A stretch of DNA of 64,000 bases from the IMG/VR virus record IMGVR_UViG_3300022699_000302, positions 1-64,000 of that record, one strand, 5' to 3'. This stretch comes from a virus. The translations under genes and the position numbers were made by a program. Of this stretch, positions 56,700-63,763 are shown one piece after another; position 1 is the first letter of the stretch; every line of letters begins with the position of its first letter. A model generated the notes under the pieces. That model was not told where the DNA came from. It saw only the letters and a program-made list of their open reading frames with translations, and searched no databases.

Positions 56700-57229
56700 T
56701 GCCTCAACAACATCAAGCCATAGACCCGAATCTTTTAGCTGATATGCCGCCGGAGCGGGCACGTCAGCTCGTTGTCGCTATCCTGAAGATGCAGGCGGTG
56801 ATGAAAGCCCGCATGGAACAGGAAGCGATGCGCCAGCAGGCCATGCAGGGTCAGCTCGAGCGCGCCATGATCAAGGAACGAATGATGAACAAAACATCAG
56901 CACAGAACTGGCTCAAACTCACTAGTGAAGCCCTGGAAGAAGGCATCAAAGAAGCTGCCGGCGATCCTATCGGAGGCGCTATCGGTGCTGGCCTGCTCAA
57001 CGCATTGCGTGGCGGACTCGGTGGGGCCGGCACAGGTGCTACTATTGGCGGGGCTGCTGGGCTTCTGGGTAAGCCTCAGGGCGATGAATCTCAGCTCGAT
57101 CTGATCTTGCGTCGTATGAAGAAAGGTTTGCTGCTTGGTGGCGGCATCGGTGCCGGCGTCGGCGGTCTTAGTGGTGCGGCTGGTGGTGCCGCGACAGGTA
57201 ACCCGTTTTTCCCCGTGAACGTGGAATAG
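56699..57229 (+). CDS. Glycine-zipper protein 2
   Basis: 176 residues. N-terminal Met/Gln/Arg helix (25-65), then Gly-zipper segments (GGAIGAGLLNALRGGLGGAG and GGGIGAGVGGLSGAAGGAA) around a short polar hairpin. Its first base overlaps the previous stop. Confidence 0.66.
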   Translation: MPQQHQAIDPNLLADMPPERARQLVVAILKMQAVMKARMEQEAMRQQAMQGQLERAMIKERMMNKTSAQNWLKLTSEALEEGIKEAAGDPIGGAIGAGLLNALRGGLGGAGTGATIGGAAGLLGKPQGDESQLDLILRRMKKGLLLGGGIGAGVGGLSGAAGGAATGNPFFPVNVE

Positions 57230-57234
57230 CCTTA

Positions 57235-57612
57235 ATGGACAAGTCAGCAGCTGAGATGTGGTTCGATCTCGCCAGTTCTGCCTTTGAGGAAGCGGTGAAA
57301 GAAGCCGGCCCTCTCGGGGCAGGGCTCGGTGCGTATGAAGGTGCTGCTCATCTCGGTCTTGGTAGTGCTTTGGGTGGGGGTGCTCTCGGCGGGTTAGCCG
57401 GGGTCATGGGTGTGCCGGATCGCGAGAAAGGCGAGACCCGCTGGGACCTGATCAAGAAGCGTCTGGGTAAAGGCTTGTTGTACGGAGGAGCTGCCGGTGC
57501 CGGGGTCGGTGCTGGCGCCGGCGGATACGCCGGTCATACCATGGAAGAAGGCGCGAATAAGCTTCTCAGCGGTTTGAGGAACAAGATTCAGATCACACCC
57601 GGTAATGTCTAA
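57235..57612 (+). CDS. Glycine-zipper protein 3
   Basis: 125 residues with the same order as protein 2: short helix (WFDLASSAFEEAVKEAG), zipper, polar loop with DREKGETRWDLIKKRLGKGL, second zipper. Protein 2 has the matching DESQLDLILRRMKKGLLLGG, so the two are paralogs. Weak SD (GGAA). Confidence 0.68.
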   Translation: MDKSAAEMWFDLASSAFEEAVKEAGPLGAGLGAYEGAAHLGLGSALGGGALGGLAGVMGVPDREKGETRWDLIKKRLGKGLLYGGAAGAGVGAGAGGYAGHTMEEGANKLLSGLRNKIQITPGNV

Positions 57613-58982
57613 TGAAGAAGCTCGGACTCACATCTGATGCGGCTATTGCTCTAGGGTCCCCTGTCGGAGGAGCTCTCCTTGGCGGGGGTGCTGGTGTGGG
57701 CCTGACCCATCTCTACAACAAGCTGTTGAAGCCGCAGGACCCCGAAGCCGAACCTGAGGACATGACAGAACAGGCCAACAAGGCACGCCTGTTACGGGGT
57801 GCGGGCCTTGGTGCAACCGCCGGCGGATTAGCGGGCTTACTCCCTGCTGTTGGTCTGATGGCTAAAGGTGGGGCTGCCGGGTCCACCATGATGGACGACC
57901 GTAATGATCATCACGATCAAATTCCCGGCGGTCTCGCCGATAAGAAGAAACCCGGCGACTTCAGTAAGGAACAGATCCGCAAGGGCATCAAGGTCGAGAT
58001 GGAACACACCGACGATCGGTCTAAAGCTCGTGAGATCGCCATGGACCACCTGACCGAGGACCCGAAGTACTACGACAAGCTCGAGACTATTGAGCCACAC
58101 CACAAAGAAGATGGAGATAAGAAGGCGGGAGATCCCAATATTAGGTCCGGCGATCCCTACCGAGCTCATGGCCAGCATACCCATCGCCGTAACGGCGGTC
58201 GTCCCCCCAAGGACAAGAAGAATTATATTCAAGAGCGGATCAAAGGTGCCGCCAAAGAAGATGCCCCGAATTACCGTAAGTCTGAGTCAGCGGCGATCTG
58301 TGGTAACTGTGCATTCAGCAAAAAAGCATTTTGCACCCGTTACTACTTCAAAGTCAAAGAAGACTGGACTTGTGATGCTTGGGCTGAGGAGAGCGACAAC
58401 AAAACAGCCGCTCAATACGGAGTAAACCCGATCCATGACGCTGTGGATGCCGTTGGGCAGAAAGGTGGGGTGATCCCTGCTGCGCTTTCAGCCCTGGTTC
58501 GAGGCCTGCAGGGTACCGGGAGAGTTGCCGGCAAAGGGATTAAAGCTGTGGGACGAGGAGCTCGACGTATGTTCCCCGAAGTTGAGGAAGCTAAGATGCA
58601 AAGAGGCAAGTACGGACATCGAGTCAAACAGGCCTACTCGGGCCAGAAGATGCTGCAGATGATGGACTCGGAGTATGCTCACGAGCCCTACACTCATTCA
58701 TTCGATGTGTTGAGCACGCCGGAGAAAGCGAACCACTTGCCGATGACTCTGGGTGGTGGTGTGCTGGGTGGTTTAGGAGGACTGGCCGCTACGATGAACC
58801 GTGGTGGTGCAGGCGCAGGACGCTGGGCAACGCCCCTTCTCGGAGGAGGCTTAGGGGCGTTGCTCGGCGGCGGTCTCGGCTACCTGACCAGCCGGTCGAC
58901 CCACGGAGCGGATCTCGAGCGTAAGAAGGATTTCCAGAACGCGGTAAGAGAGGCGATGGGCAGTGGAGAGCAAGGCGTATAA
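57612..58982 (+). CDS. Glycine-zipper protein 4 with DUF5661-like and Cys motifs
   Basis: 456 residues. Zipper pairs at about 15-30, 55-80 and 375-430. Residues 118-160 match DUF5661: IKVEMEHTDD, AREIAMDHLTEDPKYYDKL. Residues about 220-250 have ICGNCAFSKKAFC then WTCDAW, the four-Cys pattern that resembles HiPIP-type iron-sulfur sites and is often found beside Gly-zippers in phage proteins. Probable virion or membrane-penetrating protein; the metal is unproven. Confidence 0.7.
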   Translation: MKKLGLTSDAAIALGSPVGGALLGGGAGVGLTHLYNKLLKPQDPEAEPEDMTEQANKARLLRGAGLGATAGGLAGLLPAVGLMAKGGAAGSTMMDDRNDHHDQIPGGLADKKKPGDFSKEQIRKGIKVEMEHTDDRSKAREIAMDHLTEDPKYYDKLETIEPHHKEDGDKKAGDPNIRSGDPYRAHGQHTHRRNGGRPPKDKKNYIQERIKGAAKEDAPNYRKSESAAICGNCAFSKKAFCTRYYFKVKEDWTCDAWAEESDNKTAAQYGVNPIHDAVDAVGQKGGVIPAALSALVRGLQGTGRVAGKGIKAVGRGARRMFPEVEEAKMQRGKYGHRVKQAYSGQKMLQMMDSEYAHEPYTHSFDVLSTPEKANHLPMTLGGGVLGGLGGLAATMNRGGAGAGRWATPLLGGGLGALLGGGLGYLTSRSTHGADLERKKDFQNAVREAMGSGEQGV

Positions 58983-58984
58983 AC

Positions 58985-59007
58985 TTGGTTTCGTCGGATG
59001 CAACCAA
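58985..59007 (+). promoter_or_regulatory. Recurrent leader hairpin, copy 7
   Basis: TTGGTTTC/GCAACCAA stem with loop GTCGGAT, 18 nt before the start at 59026. Confidence 0.75.
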
Positions 59008-59025
59008 GATCCCAGGGAGATAGGA

Positions 59026-59277
59026 ATGACCAAAGAGACAGAGAAGGTCAAAAAGCCTGAAATCGAGCCCAAAGACATTTCACATGAGCTGTGGCGAGAA
59101 TACGAATTCGAGGGCAGGGTATACCGCATCGACGCGCCCAAGGAGCTCTATGTCGGTAAAACCACTCATCGTGTTGTCGATTCCGAGGGAGTTGCACATT
59201 GTTGCCCCGCACCCGGGCAGAGTGGTTGTGTGGTCCGCTGGAAGAACCCCGATGGGGAGCCCCCTGTTAATTTTTAG
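59026..59277 (+). CDS. Small protein with a CC motif, unknown
   Basis: 83 residues from ATG 59026 (AGGGAGATAGGA). A beta-rich centre with AHCCPAPGQSGCVVRW near the end. Function unknown. Confidence 0.66.
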   Translation: MTKETEKVKKPEIEPKDISHELWREYEFEGRVYRIDAPKELYVGKTTHRVVDSEGVAHCCPAPGQSGCVVRWKNPDGEPPVNF

Positions 59278-59301
59278 TTGACTCGCAGTGGTTGACGCGG
59301 A

Positions 59302-59382
59302 ACAATGCCGGTAGGGGCGAGAGTCCTTGTCCGGCATTGTGCTGTTCAAGCCTTTACGCTCCCCGCGTATACTCTCGCCCCT
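59302..59382 (+). ncRNA. Two interleaved perfect inverted repeats (pseudoknot-capable leader)
   Basis: Arm A ACAATGCCGG (59302-59311) pairs with 59331-59340; arm B AGGGGCGAGAGT (59313-59324) pairs with 59371-59382. The order A-B-A'-B' is that of an H-type pseudoknot. CTCTTTTAG follows. TATACT (59368-59373) overlaps B'. The 127-nt gap has no gene. Confidence 0.6.
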
Positions 59383-59404
59383 CTACTCTTTTAGTTGAGA
59401 TATT

Positions 59405-59593
59405 ATGCCGAAGCGGAAGCCCGAAACCATGATCAAGGCTCTGTTGAAGAATCCGCAGAAGCCGGCAACCCGTAAGCAATTGGCAGAAGCTCTGCAGCAC
59501 ATGCTCGATATCCGCGAACAGATGACCCAGTTGTCAGTCGGCGGAAGTTCTGATCGTGTTGCTTTGGACGTGATCAACGGCTACTACAAGTAA
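59405..59593 (+). CDS. Small basic helical protein
   Basis: 62 residues after the structured gap. Two helices with Lys/Gln and a short C-terminus. Weak SD (GAGATATT). Function unknown. Confidence 0.6.
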   Translation: MPKRKPETMIKALLKNPQKPATRKQLAEALQHMLDIREQMTQLSVGGSSDRVALDVINGYYK

Positions 59594-59606
59594 CCCAGGA
59601 GATGCT

Positions 59607-60149
59607 ATGTATTTGAATTTGCTGTCGATTTTTAATGGATCGAGTCCCGGTAATGTTTCCACCGGAGGAATCCCCTGGGGAACCGATTGCGGCGGATATA
59701 CCTCTTGTGAGGTTACAAGTACCCCTCCTGTCCAAATCGAAGTGACTTCGTCGTCTGACTCGGCTGAATGGACCCCTACCTTGGGAGAGTCGTTTAAGCA
59801 CTCGAGTCGAGGATCCGCAACTATTCTTGATGCGATCATAGATGCAATGAATCTGGAATATGAGCCCAATACGGTGATGGACGGCGGGGACATCAGCGAG
59901 TACGTCAACATCTACGGGAGTACGACCATTGATATCTGGGAGTACACGCTTCCCCGAGGACAGATCGTTCCTGATCTCTACACGCTTCGTAAGAAGGTCC
60001 GTGAGTCAGTACGGGAGTATCTCGAGGATGTCCCGGCTATTCGTAACTCCACGTTTTGCTGGACCGCATCAGTCAAAGACATTCCTCACCCCACCGGGGA
60101 AGGGTATGGCTACAAGATCTATATCGGATTCTCGCATTTGCCGAGGTAG
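59607..60149 (+). CDS. Unknown beta-rich protein
   Basis: 180 residues, CAGGAGATG SD. The N-terminal 75 residues are Ser/Gly/Thr-rich with two Cys (GTDCGGYTSC); a helical centre (ILDAIIDAMN) and a C-terminal beta part follow. Could be a virion protein. Confidence 0.66.
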   Translation: MYLNLLSIFNGSSPGNVSTGGIPWGTDCGGYTSCEVTSTPPVQIEVTSSSDSAEWTPTLGESFKHSSRGSATILDAIIDAMNLEYEPNTVMDGGDISEYVNIYGSTTIDIWEYTLPRGQIVPDLYTLRKKVRESVREYLEDVPAIRNSTFCWTASVKDIPHPTGEGYGYKIYIGFSHLPR

Positions 60150-60151
60150 GT

Positions 60152-60544
60152 ATGACCCGACTGAATCGATTCCTTCCGCCGTTCTTAGTCTTGTTGTTCA
60201 TCGGCGGGGTTGTGGCGAGTTATTTCACCGGTCCGAATCTTCTCCAGGATAGCCCAGGATCGACGTCAGAGCCCTTAGGGGCCCCTGGTATAGAGAAGGG
60301 GGTAGAGATCGTCGATATTGACGTTTCTGGTAGCTTGTTCCACCTCAAGTCGGACACTATGGGAGACATGTACGTCGACGAGATTCGATGGCCCTGGGTC
60401 AAACTCCGAAGAGAACACAAGCATATTCCCGGCACCTATTGGGTCAATTGGAACGAGGTCTCGCACTACCGCACAGCCGGTATGAAAGGTCACGACCGAG
60501 AGGTCGAGCGGAAAGACAGCCGGCACAGCCATACAGAAGAATGA
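60152..60544 (+). CDS. Single-pass membrane protein
   Basis: 130 residues from ATG 60152 (GAGGTAGG SD). Residues 7-28 are a transmembrane helix or uncleaved signal (FLPPFLVLLFIGGVVASYF). The outside part is beta-rich and ends in a His/Arg-rich tail. It overlaps the glycosylase gene by 4 nt. Confidence 0.68.
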   Translation: MTRLNRFLPPFLVLLFIGGVVASYFTGPNLLQDSPGSTSEPLGAPGIEKGVEIVDIDVSGSLFHLKSDTMGDMYVDEIRWPWVKLRREHKHIPGTYWVNWNEVSHYRTAGMKGHDREVERKDSRHSHTEE

Positions 60545-61107
60545 CACAGACCAAACTCGAGTGGAAATTGATCTACTCCGTTGTCGTCGCCGGCAAGAAT
60601 GCCAGGTTTGCCGAAGCGGTGATGGCTAAGCTCTTTGAGAAAAACGGGGCGGCGCCGCTGGATCAAGTCAGGTCCTGGGCCGATATCGATAAGCATCTTC
60701 GCAAAGCACGAAGCGGCAACTACAACAAGATCGCTAGATGTCTGGCACAGCTCATCAAGGACTGCCCCGACCTCGCCACCTGCGAACCACATGAGCTGGA
60801 GAAGTTTTACGGCATCGGACCCAAGACATCCCGCTTCTTCATTTTGTGGACCCGGCCACAGGCCAGATATGCCGCGTTAGATGTCCACATCTTGCGCTGG
60901 ATGTCAAACCAGGGCTACAACGTCCCCAAAGCAACACCTCAATCCATGAAGCGTTACAGGGCCATTGAGGAGCTTTTTCTGAAAGAGGCGGATGCCCGAG
61001 GCGTGCCGCCGGCAAAACTGGACTGGGCTATCTGGGTCGAGGGATCGGGATGGCCTGAGCGGAACGAAGAGACGGCGCTGTTGGTGCAGCCGTTGAATCT
61101 GAAGTAA
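60541..61107 (+). CDS. HhH-GPD DNA glycosylase/lyase (endonuclease III-like)
   Basis: 188 residues from ATG 60541. The helix-hairpin-helix is YGIGPKTS (90-97) with K95 at the position of the endonuclease III lyase Lys, and ALDVHILRW (112-120) supplies the catalytic Asp114. The C-terminal FeS cluster cysteines of endonuclease III are missing. The enzyme would remove damaged or modified bases and may cut the strand. It could repair phage DNA or attack modified host bases. A terminator follows. Confidence 0.78.
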   Translation: MTQTKLEWKLIYSVVVAGKNARFAEAVMAKLFEKNGAAPLDQVRSWADIDKHLRKARSGNYNKIARCLAQLIKDCPDLATCEPHELEKFYGIGPKTSRFFILWTRPQARYAALDVHILRWMSNQGYNVPKATPQSMKRYRAIEELFLKEADARGVPPAKLDWAIWVEGSGWPERNEETALLVQPLNLK

Positions 61108-61110
61108 AAG

Positions 61111-61129
61111 AAAAGCCCCCGGAGGGGCT
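61111..61129 (-). terminator. Intrinsic terminator (minus strand, probably both ways)
   Basis: AGCCCC-CGGA-GGGGCT; the minus product continues TTTTCTTTTA. Converging genes stop on either side. Confidence 0.88.
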
Positions 61130-61475
61130 AGTCTTTGTACTCCAAGTTGATCCGGTATTCGGCTACTTTTATCGCCTTCCATCCCACTAGGAGAATAGCC
61201 ACTGTACCAATCGAGAATATAGCGAGCACGATGGCTGTTGCTACGGTCTCGGGGATTCTGGGAAACCCTACGGTCATCACTACGAGGGACCCAAGGGGCC
61301 ACACACCGATGCCGCAGACCAGGGTACTCATCATGATCCTGTCCCACTTAACTTCTTTTCGCTTTGCCTCCTTTAGGAGTTTTTTCTCCTCCTCAGTTCT
61401 CTCTTTCTCTTTTCTCGGTAAATCAGCTGTCGTCGACAAACCAGCTGCCGCGAGCAATAGCAATAGAGTTTCCAT
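61128..61475 (-). CDS. Multi-pass small membrane protein
   Basis: 115 residues. An N-terminal hydrophobic segment (ETLLLLLAAAGLS), a Lys/Glu-rich cytoplasmic stretch, then two transmembrane helices (TLVCGIGVWPLGSLVVMTV and VATAIVLAIFSIGTVAILLV). Could be a holin-like or exclusion protein. Expressed from a GGCCTAAGA element. Confidence 0.7.
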   Translation of the reverse strand: METLLLLLAAAGLSTTADLPRKEKERTEEEKKLLKEAKRKEVKWDRIMMSTLVCGIGVWPLGSLVVMTVGFPRIPETVATAIVLAIFSIGTVAILLVGWKAIKVAEYRINLEYKD

Positions 61476-61512
61476 ACCAACCTCCTGAGTATTTGTAAGT
61501 TCTGCTCTATAG

Positions 61513-61521
61513 TCTTAGGCC
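61513..61521 (-). promoter_or_regulatory. GGCCTAAGA element, copy 9
   Basis: Exact 9-mer on the minus strand followed by CTATAGAG, 37 nt before the start at 61475. A terminator lies just upstream. Confidence 0.76.
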
Positions 61522-61541
61522 GTATCTGGAGTAAAAAGAAA

Positions 61542-61557
61542 AGCCCCCGAAGGGGCT
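61542..61557 (-). terminator. Intrinsic terminator with TTCG loop
   Basis: Minus strand AGCCCC-TTCG-GGGGCT then TTTCTTTTTAC. It separates the small-gene operon (61556-63638) from the membrane protein. Confidence 0.93.
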
Positions 61558-61837
61558 AATCTTTCGTTGCGTTCAGCCACCGGCCGAGCTTCTCGTGCAG
61601 GAGTTGCAACTCGTCGGGATCAAGCACACTGAACTCGAGGAACTTCTTGCCGGTGTCAGGATCGACCTGCAGCTCCTTCTCGAAATCAGTGCTATTGTCA
61701 AAGTAGATCTTCGCCTGAACACCAACAGTTCCGTCGAGCGGACTTCCAGAGCCCCGCTCATAGCTCTCGAATCCGACCTCATTGCCGAATTCATCACCGA
61801 TGTTCACGGTTTCGTTGATTACTTCTGATACCTTCAC
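61556..61837 (-). CDS. Small acidic beta-rich protein
   Basis: 93 residues from GTG 61837, chosen for the GGGAGGTTAGTC leader. Asp/Glu-rich with strands around VGVQAKIYF. Unrecognised. Confidence 0.66.
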   Translation of the reverse strand: MKVSEVINETVNIGDEFGNEVGFESYERGSGSPLDGTVGVQAKIYFDNSTDFEKELQVDPDTGKKFLEFSVLDPDELQLLHEKLGRWLNATKD

Positions 61838-61839
61838 GA

Positions 61840-62019
61840 CTAACCTCCCTTTGCTTTGCCCGTGGCGATCATGATGCCGTAGCATCCCTCTTCCTGGCAG
61901 GTGGGCATGTCGCCGGGCTCTACCTCACCTGCCCTGATCCACCGCTTTGCACCGCATTCGATGCACTTGGCTTCAGCTTTCGTCCTGTTTGCCCCCTTGG
62001 GCTTCTTCGGTTTTGCCAT
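61840..62019 (-). CDS. Small zinc-ribbon-like protein
   Basis: 59 residues from ATG 62019 (AAGGAAGAG). Basic start, CIECG and C...GC pairs, consistent with a zinc ribbon; ends in KAKGG. Coupled to the upstream gene by a 1-nt overlap. Confidence 0.7.
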   Translation of the reverse strand: MAKPKKPKGANRTKAEAKCIECGAKRWIRAGEVEPGDMPTCQEEGCYGIMIATGKAKGG

Positions 62020-62204
62020 CACTCTTCCTTTTTGCAGTTGGTGATCTCAGCGTAGTAGGCCTCCAGTTGGCCGTTCTGCTTCTCCAGGGCATCGGGGCCC
62101 ATGTTCTCGGCGATGATTTTAGCCGCTGTCTCGTTGTCGGCCTCGACCTCAACATCGCCGGCGTACACGGTGGTGACCGCGAAGCTGACTCGGTATTTCG
62201 GCAT
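62019..62204 (-). CDS. Small protein, unknown
   Basis: 61 residues, CGAGGAGGAATA SD. A beta strand pair (YRVSFAVTTVYAGDVEV) and one helix, similar in size to DUF-type phage accessory proteins. Its stop overlaps the next start by 1 nt. Confidence 0.66.
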   Translation of the reverse strand: MPKYRVSFAVTTVYAGDVEVEADNETAAKIIAENMGPDALEKQNGQLEAYYAEITNCKKEE

Positions 62205-62515
62205 TATTCCTCCTCGTGAAGTTTCTTGGTTGCATCTAATAGCTCCTCAGGAGCTATATGGACGCCTTTCTCGCCGAGTTTGAAAACTGTCTCGTTCACC
62301 AGTCGGGCCGCGTTGTCTATGATCCGATTCCTTTCCGTTTCGATGCCCAGCTCCAGCATCTCAATCAGGAACGCGGCCTTTTGCTGTCGTTGTTCGCGGC
62401 TTCCATAAGAGCAGCAACGGGCGCACCCCATGCTGGAAGTGGGAACTACACAGGTGCAGTTCTCTCGACACGGGTTGCCGTAGGTACAGGGGCACGATCG
62501 GTTAAGCTCCGCCAT
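62204..62515 (-). CDS. Cys-rich small protein
   Basis: 103 residues, GAGGAGA SD. Eight Cys in the first 35 residues (CPC, PCRENCTC, GCARCC), probably a metal site; the rest is one long helix. Function unknown. Confidence 0.7.
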   Translation of the reverse strand: MAELNRSCPCTYGNPCRENCTCVVPTSSMGCARCCSYGSREQRQQKAAFLIEMLELGIETERNRIIDNAARLVNETVFKLGEKGVHIAPEELLDATKKLHEEE

Positions 62516-62648
62516 AGGTTCTCCTCGCCATTTCGATCAAGATCTCGAGCTGGTCCTCTGTGACCTCCCGAACCGTCATGTCGGGGGTAGGCGCCACCAG
62601 CCATGATTCAGACGGGAAGCGGTGGGCGAGGTCAGAGTCAGCGCCCAT
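62502..62648 (-). CDS. Short possible gene
   Basis: 48 residues from ATG 62648, or 60 from TTG 62684; neither has a good SD. Acidic helix at the end, and 14-nt overlap with the next gene, which is typical here. An 8-codon frame (ATG 62706) lies upstream of it. Weak call. Confidence 0.4.
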   Translation of the reverse strand: MGADSDLAHRFPSESWLVAPTPDMTVREVTEDQLEILIEMARRTYGGA

Positions 62649-62703
62649 GGCGGCCTGCAGGAGCACACATCCCGGCCGCTTCAACGTAGTTCGTATGCAA
62701 TCT

Positions 62704-63105
62704 TCATTGCCCTCCTTCTCTCAAGTATTTTCTGATCGGTTCCCAGAGCAAATCCTCTTCGTAGAGGATACCAGTAGAGTGTTTGAGACAAAATTTGAGG
62801 CAGTCGAGCCAGTAGAGGGTCTGCAGGGCGCTGCAGCGCTCTGTCTCTGCCCGGATCGAGCCGATAGAGGCTCCTTTTTCCAAGTCTTTCAATGTGAATC
62901 CGAGAGGGCTCCACGATGTAATTCTCAGCATCTTGTCGTTCAAGCGGGTATAAATCGTCTCGGTATCCTTCTTCATGAAGGGAAACCAGATATTGAGGTG
63001 ATAGCCCTTCCCTATATGACGTAGGTAGGCGGCAGCCTCGGTTATATCTGGCTCGTTGATGTCCCGGAGGATTTGCCATCCCCGGTAGTCTCGTAGGCCT
63101 TCCAT
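62704..63105 (-). CDS. Unknown 133-residue protein
   Basis: AGGAGGACAC leader. Mixed alpha/beta with Trp-rich N-terminal part and a Cys-containing helix (WLDCLKFCLKH). No family recognised. Confidence 0.7.
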   Translation of the reverse strand: MEGLRDYRGWQILRDINEPDITEAAAYLRHIGKGYHLNIWFPFMKKDTETIYTRLNDKMLRITSWSPLGFTLKDLEKGASIGSIRAETERCSALQTLYWLDCLKFCLKHSTGILYEEDLLWEPIRKYLREGGQ

Positions 63106-63113
63106 GTGTCCTC

Positions 63114-63638
63114 CTATCGGGGTCTGGGTATTTGTTGGAATAGCTTTTCGATCTTCAGAAGAGCCTCTCGAGCTTGGTCGGCTCGATCTAGTGATGTCAC
63201 GGGCCGGCGGATGTTCTCGAGAGTCGTGATTGCGGTTTCCAGAATGTCGTAGATCTTCGCCATAACCTTTGGGTTGTGGGCTTCAATGAATAGCCCGTCT
63301 TCTTCCGCCATGACGACATAAGGCCCTTCGGTGTGAATTACATCAGTCCCGTAATCTTCAGGATCAAGCCGGATCTCGAAGTGTCCGACTCTGCGGTGGT
63401 ACCCCGGCATCTGGGTCACTACGCCTCCGCCATAACGCATCAACCAAGCTCCCGGGGACGCCGAGGAGACTCTCGCCCGCTGCAGGTCAATCCACTCGTG
63501 AAGAGTCACCTCTACTTTGTAATCGAGAGAGGCTTCAGCGGCGGCAGTACACTCGACGCACCAATGCCGTTCTCCATCCCAACCCCCGATAGTATGTCCT
63601 TCGATACCACAATCCGGTACTGGTTTCATTGAGTCCAT
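63114..63638 (-). CDS. Unknown protein with a possible zinc site
   Basis: 174 residues, AAGGAGTAGATAA leader. Residues 10-30 hold CGIEGH then HWCVEC, a C-H-C-C arrangement. The middle is beta-rich and the C-terminus helical. Unrecognised. Confidence 0.7.
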   Translation of the reverse strand: MDSMKPVPDCGIEGHTIGGWDGERHWCVECTAAAEASLDYKVEVTLHEWIDLQRARVSSASPGAWLMRYGGGVVTQMPGYHRRVGHFEIRLDPEDYGTDVIHTEGPYVVMAEEDGLFIEAHNPKVMAKIYDILETAITTLENIRRPVTSLDRADQAREALLKIEKLFQQIPRPR

Positions 63639-63645
63639 GGTTTAT

Positions 63646-63755
63646 CTACTCCTTGGGATTGGTATCTCCTCTGGTTTCTTGTCTGAACTTGCCCTCCATC
63701 TCTCGGGTCACTAGGTCTTCTTCGTCGATGGAGCAGTGTCGTATGCACTTTTCAT
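63646..63755 (-). pseudogene. Small frame interrupted by an apparent -1 shift
   Basis: ATG 63755 (AAAGGA SD) gives only 13 codons. A -1 shift in the first codons (within the AAAA run) would give a 36-residue acidic peptide with CIRHCSIDEEDL up to TAG at 63646. A sequencing slip in the A-run would explain it. Confidence 0.35.
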
Positions 63756-63763
63756 GGGGTCCT

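Noticed and set aside
62681-63079. 132-codon minus-strand frame overlapping 62704-63105
   Set aside because: It is out of frame with the SD-preceded, better-composed gene at 63105 and lacks its own SD.
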